Of a stretch of 35,533 bases of DNA, positions 1 through 7,167 are shown piece by piece. The DNA is from a virus: the IMG/VR virus record IMGVR_UViG_3300045738_000960, positions 1 to 35,533 of that record, one strand, 5' to 3'. Made by a program: the position numbers and the translations under genes. How positions within the stretch are numbered: position 1 is the stretch's first letter; the number at the start of each line of letters is the position of its first letter. The notes beneath the pieces are model-generated. The model saw nothing but the letters and a program-made list of their open reading frames with translations, did no database searches and was not told where the DNA came from.

Positions 1-207
1 CACCGAATAGCCGGGGTATTTCGGTCTATTAGATAGCTGGCATCTCACCCGATAGACCGGGTATCCGGGCAGGGGTGGCCCCCCCCTCGCGGGGGAGGCT
101 CTCCAGGTCCGCTCCTCATTCCAGAGGTGGACCACCAGAGTCTGGCCCCCTCGGGCCCAGGCAAAATTATCATGCCGCTTTGGTCCTCTCGTCGTCATCA
201 TCCCCTC
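1..207. repeat. Terminal redundancy, left copy (matches 35327-35533)
   Basis: The first 207 bases are repeated at the right end with an offset of 35,326. The only difference I see is C at position 80 against T at 35406, inside the C-rich run. This means the window is a circular or circularly permuted molecule read slightly more than once round, or has a direct terminal repeat. The repeat contains the end of the gene at 170-1258 and the start of the gene at 35168-35527, so those two genes are adjacent and overlapping in the real molecule. Confidence 0.95.
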
Positions 208-1258
208 CCCACACCATCATCAGCTCCAGGTTCACGAAATCCACATCTTGGACATCTCCCAGCTCGGCCTCCAGGGTGTCCCGGAGGGTCTCGATGAGAT
301 GCCGATATATCCAGGTCGCATGGGCCCGGTTGCAGCAATGCACCAGGGCCACCTGGGCATCAAAGCCGAGCAGCTCCAGGTCCATCACCCAGCTGGTATA
401 GACCGTTGCCGGGAGGCGGGCCTCCAGGGATTTGAGGATGGTCCCCCAGCTGCGGGGCTGCCATGCCCACGGCGGTCCGCCCCGGCCCATGGCGGCCATC
501 CGGCTGGTATGGTCACAGACCAACGGCCAGCGGTCCGGGGACCCGCCGCCCTCCACGGTCCGGTTGTCATGGGCCCAGCTGAATCCGCCCTCCTTGCAAT
601 ACCGGCACCCATACTCCGGGCCCACCGATGAGCTGGCCAGCTCCAGGACCGCCGCTCTGCGGGCCGGGGCGGCCTTGACCACCTGGTCCACCTGGTCCTC
701 CAGGTCCTCCCAGAGCCCGGCCACCGGGCACTCCCAGCGGGCCTGGTCCCGGCGTGGCATCCAGTAGGCCACAAAGTTGGCCACCACCAGCTCCGCCGTG
801 ATGCCCTTGACCTGGGCGGCCTGGGCTATGTCATTGATGGCGGTCCGGTGGTCCCCGTAGGTGAATCCCCGGAGCCGCATGAGTGGGAGGAACCATTCCG
901 GCCAGCCCACCAGGTTGAGCTGGCCCCGGACGGCCTCCCGGATGACCCGTCTGGCGTGGGTCTGGACGGCCTCCGATGTATCCAGCAGGGCCCTCTCCAG
1001 GTCCTCCCCTCCCTCCAGTTGGATGGAGAGCGGGACCCGGTCCTCCTCCTCCAGGTCCGCCACGATGAGGTCCAGATTGTCCGGCTCATCGGGGACCATG
1101 TTGTGGGCCGAGATGCCCATGCTCTCCAGCAGCTGGCGGACCCCGTCCTCCCAGAGGACTCTCTCAAATCGGCGGCCCCTCATGTAATGGTATCGGGCCT
1201 CCTCGGACATCTGAATGGTCTCCTCCGCTGTCGGTAGACCGTCTGATTGGTCACACAT
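170..1258 (-). CDS. Putative replication initiator with DnaA domain I-like C-terminus
   Basis: A 362-residue protein. Residues about 271-350 follow the pattern of the N-terminal domain of DnaA: a Trp, an Ile-Leu-x2-Leu helix, a Ser-Trp pair, a short strand, a Trp-Ile helix and a closing Val-x-Phe strand. This domain also occurs in phage and plasmid initiators, where it recruits host replication proteins. The middle carries a Cys-x2-Cys pair (CRYC), possibly metal binding. The C-terminus is acidic (GGDDDDE). The ATG at 1258 has AGGAGG seven bases upstream and overlaps the stop of the gene at 1251-1544, so translation is coupled. I see no polymerase or helicase motif, so an initiator or helicase-loader role is an inference from the domain. 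Confidence 0.55.
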   Translation of the reverse strand: MCDQSDGLPTAEETIQMSEEARYHYMRGRRFERVLWEDGVRQLLESMGISAHNMVPDEPDNLDLIVADLEEEDRVPLSIQLEGGEDLERALLDTSEAVQTHARRVIREAVRGQLNLVGWPEWFLPLMRLRGFTYGDHRTAINDIAQAAQVKGITAELVVANFVAYWMPRRDQARWECPVAGLWEDLEDQVDQVVKAAPARRAAVLELASSSVGPEYGCRYCKEGGFSWAHDNRTVEGGGSPDRWPLVCDHTSRMAAMGRGGPPWAWQPRSWGTILKSLEARLPATVYTSWVMDLELLGFDAQVALVHCCNRAHATWIYRHLIETLRDTLEAELGDVQDVDFVNLELMMVWGGDDDDERTKAA

Positions 1259-1544
1259 CGGAGGACCTCCTGGCGGCGTAGACCGCCGCGAACACCTCAG
1301 AGGCGGCGCTGCCCACCTCACTCTCCAGCCACTGGAAGGCCGCCACGGCGTCCGTTAGGTCCTGGGCGGGCTCGTATGGGTCCTCCTCCTCGGCCACCAC
1401 GTTAGGGGTCACCCGGAGGCGCTCCAGGACTATCTCCATCTGGTCCGGGGAGAAGGGTTGAAAGGTCCCGCAGTTGCCGCAGACCCCAGGCATCGGACCG
1501 CTTGGGTCCTGCTCACAGCTGGGGCATTTATCTACTTGAGCCAT
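1251..1544 (-). CDS. Small zinc-ribbon protein
   Basis: A 97-residue protein that opens with a zinc-ribbon-like pair of knuckles, CPSC then CGNC (residues 7-25), followed by an acidic helical region rich in Glu, Asp and Val. The ATG has GGAGAGACAC immediately upstream. It is translationally coupled to the putative replication initiator, whose start codon overlaps its stop. The family is not recognised. A DNA-binding or adaptor role in replication would fit the position but is only an inference. Confidence 0.65.
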   Translation of the reverse strand: MAQVDKCPSCEQDPSGPMPGVCGNCGTFQPFSPDQMEIVLERLRVTPNVVAEEEDPYEPAQDLTDAVAAFQWLESEVGSAASEVFAAVYAARRSSDV

Positions 1545-1575
1545 GTGTCTCTCCTGTCTCGATTGTTACGGGTTG

Positions 1576-1610
1576 GGTAGGGGCGGGAGGGGGTCGAACC
1601 CTCTCCAAGC
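1576..1610 (-). other. tRNA T-arm-like sequence, candidate attachment-site core
   Basis: In the gap between two genes, the minus strand reads as a canonical tRNA T-arm: a 5-base-pair stem GAGGG/CCCTC closing the loop TTCGACC (1587-1603), followed by CCGCCCC and T, which would be the 3' side of an acceptor stem. I could not fold a matching anticodon arm, D-arm or 5' acceptor strand (GGGGCGG), so it is not a whole tRNA gene. Integrases often use the 3' end of a host tRNA gene, so this may be the phage copy of such a target. The integrase gene is about 4 kb away, which is further than usual. Confidence 0.35.
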
Positions 1611-1628
1611 GCCCCAGGTTATGCCAGC

Positions 1629-1997
1629 CTATTCTGAACTGCTGCCGGGCCCGTCATGGCGGGGGACCTGGCCGGGCGTCGGGTTGGGGGACTCGGCCTC
1701 CTCTCCATCATTGAAGGGCGGGAAGCAGAGCAGGCAGTCCTCCATCCCTCCGGGGTGGACTATGCCAGCGGCCCGGTGGAACTGAGCAGGCGCTCCCTCC
1801 GGCAACCGCCAGGGGCTCTGGCCACAGACCTGGCACTCCCGCTTTTCCCAGGTCTGCGAATCCTTATCCTGCATCACGTCCACCAGTTTGGACTGAGGGT
1901 GAGAGACCCGGTCGGCGTCACAGATGTCAAAATTCCAGGGCTCCTCCTCGGTACAAATATGGCTCTCTTTCTTCTGGGGCTCCGGTCGTTTCATCAT
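1629..1997 (-). CDS. Small Cys-pair protein of unknown function
   Basis: A 122-residue protein with two Cys-x2-Cys pairs (CQVC near residue 57, CLLC near 90) and further Cys residues near the N-terminus. A single metal site is plausible. The C-terminal 35 residues are low in complexity (Pro, Gly, Glu, Ser). The start ATG at 1997 overlaps the stop of the upstream ParB-like gene as ATGA, and GGAGGAGG lies ten bases upstream. Not recognised as any named family. Its coupling to the ParB-like gene suggests the two products are made together. Confidence 0.6.
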   Translation of the reverse strand: MMKRPEPQKKESHICTEEEPWNFDICDADRVSHPQSKLVDVMQDKDSQTWEKRECQVCGQSPWRLPEGAPAQFHRAAGIVHPGGMEDCLLCFPPFNDGEEAESPNPTPGQVPRHDGPGSSSE

Positions 1998-3046
1998 AAT
2001 GCTGGGGCCTCCTCCTCCGGGTCCGGCTGCCATTCGGGGAGAGCGCCGAGGCCCTCCAGCAGCTCGGCCAGATGCTCGGCGTGGTCAGACCTGGCGGCCA
2101 GGAGGTCCGTAAAGGCCCCCCGGAGCAGCTCGATGGGGACCATCAGGGTCCCGTCATCCAGGACCGCCGTGGACTTGCCGGGGCCCACCAGCTCCGCGCA
2201 GGCGGAGCAGGCATTGAGCTGGACCCGGTCGGTCGGGTCCTCAATCACCTTGGTGCAGTAAACACATGGCGGGAGCTTGCGGGAGGAGGCGGGGGTCCGC
2301 TCTCCCGGTGGGGCCAGGTGCTTGGCCAGGGCGTCCACGGTCCAGTTGTGGGCCAGCTGCTTGGCCATAACCTCCTCCTGGTCCGCGTGTTGCTCCAGGT
2401 TGGCTATGAGCTTGGCGTGGCCTATGGCAATCCGCATCCGCCCGAGGTAGTCCAGGACCACCGGGGAGGCCTTGGCTATCAGCAGCCGGTCCTCCACCCA
2501 GCCCGATGACATCCCGGTGGTCCGCATCAAATCCGCCGCCGTCATCCCCTGCTCAACGGCGTCGGTGATTGCCTCCACCTCGGTCCGGGGGTTGGTTTTC
2601 CCCTGGTTGGTGGCGGTGGCTATGTTGGCCCGGATGGCATCCAGGTGGGTCCCACGGCGGACCAGGACCAGGACCTGGACCCCGGCCTCCTTGGCGACCC
2701 GGCAGCGGTTCATACCCGAGGCCCCCTCATAGGTCCCGTCCTCCAGGAGGATGACTCCCACCGGCTCCTCCTGGGCCTCGGCCATGCTGGCCGCCAGCGC
2801 CGCCGCCGACTCGGCATCATGGTGCGAGGTCATGCGGATGGTGGGCCAGTTGATGACATCCGGGTCCAGCCACAGGATGCCGGTGGTGGGGGTCTCATCG
2901 CTGTCCCCTTGGTCCGCATCCCCCAGGTCCTCCGGGTTGATTATGTCCGGGCTGTCGGGGGAGGGCCCCCCATCTCCGGGGGTCCCATCCCCTGCATCCT
3001 GGGTCTGGCCCCCCTCAGCTGGGTGTAGTTCTTTTGGCTTGGCCAT
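1994..3046 (-). CDS. ParB/Spo0J-family protein with C-terminal zinc ribbon
   Basis: A 350-residue protein. An acidic, Gly/Pro-rich N-terminus (1-55) precedes a ParB-type N-terminal domain (about 65-140) with the G-x2-R-x3-A box (GMNRCRVA, 111-118). A helix-turn-helix follows (about 167-195), then the typical GHAKLI segment (209-214). ParB proteins bind palindromic parS sites, and many use CTP to spread on DNA. The C-terminal part is unusual: CVYC and CSAC (residues 261-283) form a zinc-ribbon-like pair where the ParB dimer domain would be expected. The ATG has GAGGAGG six bases upstream. Roles could be prophage-plasmid partition, gene regulation or replication control. No ParA is visible in the window. 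Confidence 0.8.
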   Translation of the reverse strand: MAKPKELHPAEGGQTQDAGDGTPGDGGPSPDSPDIINPEDLGDADQGDSDETPTTGILWLDPDVINWPTIRMTSHHDAESAAALAASMAEAQEEPVGVILLEDGTYEGASGMNRCRVAKEAGVQVLVLVRRGTHLDAIRANIATATNQGKTNPRTEVEAITDAVEQGMTAADLMRTTGMSSGWVEDRLLIAKASPVVLDYLGRMRIAIGHAKLIANLEQHADQEEVMAKQLAHNWTVDALAKHLAPPGERTPASSRKLPPCVYCTKVIEDPTDRVQLNACSACAELVGPGKSTAVLDDGTLMVPIELLRGAFTDLLAARSDHAEHLAELLEGLGALPEWQPDPEEEAPAL

Positions 3047-3057
3047 GAGTCTCCTCC

Positions 3058-3552
3058 TCAGTGGAGCATCCGATTTTCTTCCACGGGGCTGTCCCCGTCT
3101 AGTTTGCTGGTTTCCACCACGCCCTTGGCATAGGTCGGGTGGACCGCGTTGGCCTTGTGGCAGGCTGGGCACTTCTGGACCAGCCATCCCGCCCTGGTGG
3201 CCCCGTCCCCTTTGGTGACATGGGCTATGGCGTCCTCATGGACATGGAGGGAGGTCCCGCAATAGGCGCAGGGGCCCTCCACTTTCGGGCTGGCGGTCTC
3301 ATGCCACACACACCACCCGACCGGGGCCCCAGCTGGGGCCGATGGCATCCGGCGTCCGGTCCCGGAGCTGGGGGACCGGGGCCCCTCCTCCCCCAGGCCG
3401 AGCTGCTTCTCGGTGGAGATGATGTCATGGTAGTCATGGCAGGCCGGACAGATGTAGGTCTCGGCGGTCCATCCGGGTTGGTCCCGGTTGAGCCCCCGCC
3501 GCATGATGCCCTCCAGCTCCTCACACGTATGCCGTCCCGCCCGGCCTTGCAT
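3058..3552 (-). CDS. Multi-zinc-ribbon protein of unknown function
   Basis: A 164-residue protein with three Cys/His clusters: CPACHDYH (about 35-42), CAYC followed by HVHEDAIAH (about 94-110) and CPACHKANAVH (about 128-138). These are spaced like successive zinc ribbons or knuckles, with a Ser/Gly/Pro-rich linker between the first and second. The ATG at 3552 has GGAG eight bases upstream. No catalytic motif is evident. It sits between a tiny Cys-rich gene and the ParB-like gene in the early operon. Confidence 0.65.
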   Translation of the reverse strand: MQGRAGRHTCEELEGIMRRGLNRDQPGWTAETYICPACHDYHDIISTEKQLGLGEEGPRSPSSGTGRRMPSAPAGAPVGWCVWHETASPKVEGPCAYCGTSLHVHEDAIAHVTKGDGATRAGWLVQKCPACHKANAVHPTYAKGVVETSKLDGDSPVEENRMLH

Positions 3553-3555
3553 CTC

Positions 3556-3726
3556 TCAGCTCCGCTTTGGTGGCTGCCCCTGGAGGGGGCTGCGGTAGGT
3601 ATAGGACTGCTGCTTTGGCATGTTGCCCCCGGCCAGCGGTCCCCGGTGGGAGGGGGCCTCCCATCGGCCCCAGCAATCCCGGTATCGGCCCTCCCGGCAG
3701 GCTTTACATATGCAGTTATTCGCCAC
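3556..3726 (-). CDS. Very small Cys-rich protein with GTG start
   Basis: A 56-residue frame starting at GTG (3726) with GAGGAGG six bases upstream. The N-terminus carries a C-x-C-x2-C cluster and a fourth Cys at residue 18, enough for one zinc site. The rest is basic and rich in Pro and Gln. It fills the gap between the genes at 3748-4461 and 3058-3552 and ends just before the next ribosome binding site. A perfect TGGGAGG/CCTCCCA hairpin lies inside the coding sequence (3647-3663). Function unknown. Confidence 0.55.
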   Translation of the reverse strand: MANNCICKACREGRYRDCWGRWEAPSHRGPLAGGNMPKQQSYTYRSPLQGQPPKRS

Positions 3727-3747
3727 TTTCGGCCTCCTCAGTGATAG

Positions 3748-4461
3748 TCATTTAGGGCTCCCGAGGTGGACCTCAATGACCCCGTCACCGTCCACCGTTG
3801 AGATAAACTGGGACGGGTCCATGTCCTGCTCCTGGGGGTGGTCTGGCATATGCTCGGTGGCCTCCGGGGGGACGTGATTCTCGGGGAGGTTGGCCCCGCT
3901 CCACATGGAGGCCCACTTACGCAGCTCGATGGCGTCCACGTCCTTGGTGGCCAGGCCCGCGCAGTAGCAGTCCTCCCGGCGCCGGGCATGGGCCACCCGC
4001 TGGACTTTGTATCGCGGCGTCCCTTCCCCACCGAGGTCCACCGATTGACCGATGAGCAGCGCCCGGATGCCCTCCAGCTGGCGGCCCGACATCGGGAGGT
4101 CAGACTGGAGGACGGCGGCCAAGTTGCCAGCCAGCGTCACTGACCCGTCCGGGACGGCGGTGACCTCCAGCTGGACGGGATAAGGGAGGGTCTTTTTGGC
4201 GGCGGCGGCCATGGCGTCTATTGCCACACCCAGCTCCAGGGCGCAAGTCTCCAGGAGACCATGGACATGGAGGACCACCTCCTGGGCCGGGCCATGGTCA
4301 TCCCCGAGGAGGGTCTGCGCGATGAGGCGCCGGAGGTCGGCCAGTAGATAGGAGCCCCGGTCAAGGGGGTCCGGCTGGCGGTAGATGTAGAGATACTCCC
4401 CCGCCACGGTGATGGGGCCGGTTATAAGTGTGCCATTGTCGATTTGTTGATGCGTTGTCAT
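3748..4461 (-). CDS. Early protein of unknown function
   Basis: A 237-residue protein without recognisable motifs. The first 40 residues look beta-rich (GTLITGPITVAGEYLYIY), a helical middle follows, and the C-terminal third has a CYC pair with basic residues before it (RRREDCYC), then a Pro/Glu-rich tail. The ATG has GGAGG nine bases upstream. Its stop overlaps an 11-codon frame (ATG at 3751) that carries the ribosome binding site of the next gene. Not identified. Confidence 0.65.
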   Translation of the reverse strand: MTTHQQIDNGTLITGPITVAGEYLYIYRQPDPLDRGSYLLADLRRLIAQTLLGDDHGPAQEVVLHVHGLLETCALELGVAIDAMAAAAKKTLPYPVQLEVTAVPDGSVTLAGNLAAVLQSDLPMSGRQLEGIRALLIGQSVDLGGEGTPRYKVQRVAHARRREDCYCAGLATKDVDAIELRKWASMWSGANLPENHVPPEATEHMPDHPQEQDMDPSQFISTVDGDGVIEVHLGSPK

Positions 4462-4515
4462 GGTGATTTTCCTCCACTTTTTTGTTGGTATTTCCGCTCG
4501 GGGGCGGCGCTCCGG

Positions 4516-4716
4516 TTATTTGTCAGTCCCATCCCCCATCCCGTAGCCGGTGACCTTGCCCATGAGGGCCCGGATGGCCTGGGGGCTAAGGTAGACAATC
4601 TGCCCCCTGGTGGTGGGGACGCCCACATACCCGAGGGATGACATCTGGCGGATGTTGCCCGCTTGCGCCGAGGTGATGACCATGTGGCGCTTGGCCTCCA
4701 TCTGCTGGAGGTCCAT
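4516..4716 (-). CDS. Small early protein of unknown function
   Basis: A 66-residue protein whose start lies a few bases after the stop of the gene at 4724-4966. No good ribosome binding site precedes this ATG, so it may depend on coupling. An internal ATG (residue 12) has GGAGG about eleven bases upstream and could be the true start. The sequence suggests a small helix-turn-helix-like fold (residues 20-55), but I cannot assign a family. Confidence 0.5.
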   Translation of the reverse strand: MDLQQMEAKRHMVITSAQAGNIRQMSSLGYVGVPTTRGQIVYLSPQAIRALMGKVTGYGMGDGTDK

Positions 4717-4723
4717 AACGTCG

Positions 4724-4966
4724 CTAGGGGATGCGTGGGTCGTCCAAAGGGTCGGGCTTAGGTTCTTCTCCTGTGCCGTCGCAGCGCGGGCAGGCTATTT
4801 CGTAATCTGCTAATCGGCCAGGCGAGTCCAGGGTGATAATCACGGGTTCATCGGTGCTGGCGTTAATGATGCTATGTACCCAGACCTTGGTTGTCCCGTC
4901 GCACCACGAACACAACGGCATTTCCGGCGGGTCTACCGGGGGTTGGGGGAAGGTTTGCTGTGCCAT
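4724..4966 (-). CDS. Small protein with DnaJ-like CxxCxGxG zinc knuckles
   Basis: An 80-residue protein with two Cys pairs, CSWCDGT (about 19-25) and CPRCDGTGE (about 59-67). The second matches the C-x2-C-x-G-x-G pattern of DnaJ-type zinc knuckles, so one folded zinc site made from both pairs is likely. A beta-rich stretch lies between them. AAGGAG stands six bases before the ATG. No J-domain is present. Function unknown; a protein- or nucleic-acid-binding adaptor is plausible. Confidence 0.6.
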   Translation of the reverse strand: MAQQTFPQPPVDPPEMPLCSWCDGTTKVWVHSIINASTDEPVIITLDSPGRLADYEIACPRCDGTGEEPKPDPLDDPRIP

Positions 4967-5011
4967 GGGTTACTCCTTGCCTATCGGTCCTTGGTCACCT
5001 GGACCGGGGGA

Positions 5012-5036
5012 TGTCCTGGAGGGGGCCTCCAGGACA
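5012..5036. repeat. Perfect inverted repeat in an early intergenic gap
   Basis: TGTCCTGGAGG and CCTCCAGGACA form an 11-base-pair stem with a three-base GGG loop, in the 88-base gap between the genes at 5055-5378 and 4724-4966. No U-run follows, so it is not a typical terminator. It may be an operator or an RNA processing or pausing site. The same CTGGAGG/CCTCCAG core recurs in the hairpin at 7168-7197. Confidence 0.7.
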
Positions 5037-5054
5037 CGGCCTCGGCCCAGCTGC

Positions 5055-5378
5055 TCAGTGGTCCAGGTCCTGCCGGGCGGGCATCCCGCCGAGGAGCTGC
5101 TGGGTCCCGTCCTCCGGGAGGTTGTGGACATTGCGTCGGCAGTCTTTACAGCAGTAGTGGTCCTGGAGGGACCAGGTGATGAGGGCCTCGTGGCCCACTC
5201 TGACCCCACAGTGGTGGCAAAAGCAGGACGGCCTCCCCTCCAGGTTGACCACTGGAGCCCCGCCCGAGTGGTCAGAGACCTGGCCACAGACCTGGCAGGC
5301 CAGAATATCCGGCCCCTGGACCGAGTGGGGCTGCCAGGACCGGCAGCAATCACACCAGACGGGATGGGGGCTGCTCAT
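5055..5378 (-). CDS. Zinc-ribbon protein with four Cys pairs
   Basis: A 107-residue protein with CDCC (near 9), CQVC (near 28), CHHC (near 53) and CKDC (near 76), preceded by further Cys residues. The arrangement suggests two consecutive zinc ribbons. The ATG at 5378 overlaps the stop of the Cro/CI-like regulator gene as ATGA, so the two are translated as a pair. No catalytic motif is visible. Because it is coupled to a DNA-binding regulator, a regulatory or co-factor role is possible. Confidence 0.65.
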   Translation of the reverse strand: MSSPHPVWCDCCRSWQPHSVQGPDILACQVCGQVSDHSGGAPVVNLEGRPSCFCHHCGVRVGHEALITWSLQDHYCCKDCRRNVHNLPEDGTQQLLGGMPARQDLDH

Positions 5379-5575
5379 CGGAGGGCCCCCTCGGTCAGAC
5401 CCATGGCGGCCTCCAGGCGGAGCAATACCTCCGGCTTGAGGGTCCGCTCTCCCTTGAGGACCAGGGAGAAGTGGCTCTCCCCAATCTCGGCCTGCCGGGC
5501 CAGATATGCTTGGCTCCGGTCCTCCGCCGCACACCACTCCCGAACCTTGGTTTTGAGTGTTGCTGCTTCCATCAT
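5375..5575 (-). CDS. Small Cro/CI-type (XRE) helix-turn-helix regulator
   Basis: A 66-residue, single-domain DNA-binding protein of the XRE family. The segment SQAYLARQAEIGESHFSLVLKG (residues 21-42) is a typical helix-turn-helix, with Gln and Ala in the first helix, Gly at the turn and Ser-His-Phe-Ser in the recognition helix. AAGGAG lies just before two tandem ATG codons; the second gives better spacing. It lacks the C-terminal cleavage domain of CI repressors, so it is more like Cro or a short immunity repressor. It lies directly downstream of the integrase gene, consistent with control of lysogeny. Confidence 0.85.
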   Translation of the reverse strand: MMEAATLKTKVREWCAAEDRSQAYLARQAEIGESHFSLVLKGERTLKPEVLLRLEAAMGLTEGALR

Positions 5576-5698
5576 TGGCTCCTTGATTACAATTTAGGAC
5601 TTTGCTCCTGGTGGGAAATGCGCCGGATTCCGTAGTGGCTCGGCGGGGTTATCGGCCCCGGTGGGTGTGAAGTCCACCAGGGCATGATGGGGGGGTGA

Positions 5699-7111
5699 TT
5701 ACTCCTCAGGGTCCCCCTCCAGCTTGGCCAGGATGGCCATGGTGGCCTCATGGTCCAGGTCCTCCGCCACCTCATCGGTCAAGAATCGGCGGGGCGCGTG
5801 GGCCCTTGCGTCCTGGACCATGTCCGAGACCTTGGCGTGGGTGTAGAGGTCATCCATGTCCCCCACCTGGAAATGGCCCATTATCATCCGCATAAAAGTT
5901 TGGGAGCCCCCATTCCGCACAAATTCGGCCTGGTATCCACGGCGGAAAGCGTGGGCCGTTTTGCCCGGCTGGTAGACCCCAGCGCTCTGGACCATGCGGC
6001 GGATGGTATGGCCGGTAGACCCCACCATCCCCGGACGGGGGGCCACCTTGAAGGTCCCCTCATCCCGGAGGTTGATGGCTCCCACCCCGGTGGATTCCAG
6101 GGGCCCGGCCAGAGGCTTGACCTCTCCTCTCCCGTCTATCCAGACCAGCTCCCCATGCTCCGCAAACATCTCCTTGAGGCCGTCATAGGTCTCATCCGGG
6201 AGGGCCAGAGGGCGCTGGCCGGAGCGGTTGCTTTTGGTCGGCTTGCCCCACACATAGGTCCAGTGGTCCTGCATCAATTCGGGGCGGATGGTGTGCAGCT
6301 CCCCCAGCCGGGCCCCGGTCTGGGCCAGCGCCAGGATGATGAGATGCTCGGACTTGTTTAGGGCCCCCTTGTGGAGGACCTCCCGGACCTCATCCCAGAA
6401 GATGGGGATGGCCTGGGGGCCCCGGCCCCGGACCAGGCCGCTGTCCGTAAGGTCGGGGGTGACCATTCCAAACTCCCGTTTGGCCCAATTGTAGAAGCTG
6501 GCCACCGTCCGCAGGACCCCTATCTTGGTGTTCTCTGCCATCTCCCCACCGTCCTGCAATTTCATGGACCGGACCCATTCCAAGATGGGGGCCCGCCACA
6601 GCGGGGGCTGGCCGGGGGTCTCCAGGGGGAGGACCGGGAAGCGCTCACAGAAGGCCCCGAATCCGTATTTATAGTTGGACATGGTGTGGGCCCGGATTTC
6701 TCCATGGCTACGGATGCGCCGGTCCTCCACGTATCGGTCTGTCCAGACCTTGGTGGAGGTCTCCTGGTCTACCACCGGGGCCATAGGGGACTGCCCGAGG
6801 GGCTGGTATCGGGTGTCATTTTCGGGGGTAGACCGGGGGACATAAGTGGCCACCGGGGCGGACTTCCTGGTCCGCTTGCTCTTATTGTCCTTGTGGGGAG
6901 AGTAGACCCGCTGGAGCATCCGCTGGATTGCCTCATCGTCCAGGAGTTTGGCGTCCCCGTTGAAGGCGGGCTCCTTGACCACCGGGACATCCCCGGCGTC
7001 CACCCAATGCCGGAGGGTGGTCCTGTTTAGGCCATGCTTGGCGTACTTGTCAGCAGCTGCTCGGGCGCTTATGCCGTTGGGGTCTATGGGCTCTCGGACT
7101 CTGCTGGTCAT
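5699..7111 (-). CDS. int: Tyrosine recombinase (phage integrase) with N-terminal helix-turn-helix
   Basis: A 470-residue integrase for site-specific insertion of the phage into the host chromosome. All catalytic residues are present: Arg268 (TGARLGEL), a beta-hairpin Lys near 293, His387 and Arg390 (HAFR), His413 (MGH) and the nucleophile Tyr423 (LYTHAK). A SAM-like core-binding domain spans about 115-215. The first 70 residues resemble a helix-turn-helix of the MerR or excisionase kind (SARAAADKY then LRHWVDAGDVP), followed by a basic linker. This probably replaces the usual arm-binding domain. AAAGGAG lies eight bases before the ATG. The upstream gap has a 12-base-pair hairpin, and the promoter at 7431-7459 probably drives the gene. 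Confidence 0.93.
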   Translation of the reverse strand: MTSRVREPIDPNGISARAAADKYAKHGLNRTTLRHWVDAGDVPVVKEPAFNGDAKLLDDEAIQRMLQRVYSPHKDNKSKRTRKSAPVATYVPRSTPENDTRYQPLGQSPMAPVVDQETSTKVWTDRYVEDRRIRSHGEIRAHTMSNYKYGFGAFCERFPVLPLETPGQPPLWRAPILEWVRSMKLQDGGEMAENTKIGVLRTVASFYNWAKREFGMVTPDLTDSGLVRGRGPQAIPIFWDEVREVLHKGALNKSEHLIILALAQTGARLGELHTIRPELMQDHWTYVWGKPTKSNRSGQRPLALPDETYDGLKEMFAEHGELVWIDGRGEVKPLAGPLESTGVGAINLRDEGTFKVAPRPGMVGSTGHTIRRMVQSAGVYQPGKTAHAFRRGYQAEFVRNGGSQTFMRMIMGHFQVGDMDDLYTHAKVSDMVQDARAHAPRRFLTDEVAEDLDHEATMAILAKLEGDPEE

Positions 7112-7167
7112 CTCGGTGGCTCCTTTGTTACGGGGATTTGGTTCAGGTCTAAACGGCTGGGCCGGGG

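Noticed and set aside
1560-1680. Complete tRNA gene on the minus strand
   Set aside because: Only the T-arm and 3' acceptor half fit. No matching anticodon arm, D-arm or 5' acceptor strand could be paired, although CATAACC looks tRNA-Met-like by chance.
4833-5597. Long plus-strand open frames opposite early genes, here and across the window
   Set aside because: High GC content and strong codon bias on the minus strand create long antisense frames. None has a ribosome binding site or recognisable domain.
5587-5685. Possible 32-codon gene between the integrase and the XRE regulator (starting MPWWTSHPPGP)
   Set aside because: The nearest GGAG is about 15 bases from the ATG and the peptide is low in complexity. 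The gap also contains an imperfect hairpin, so I left it unassigned.
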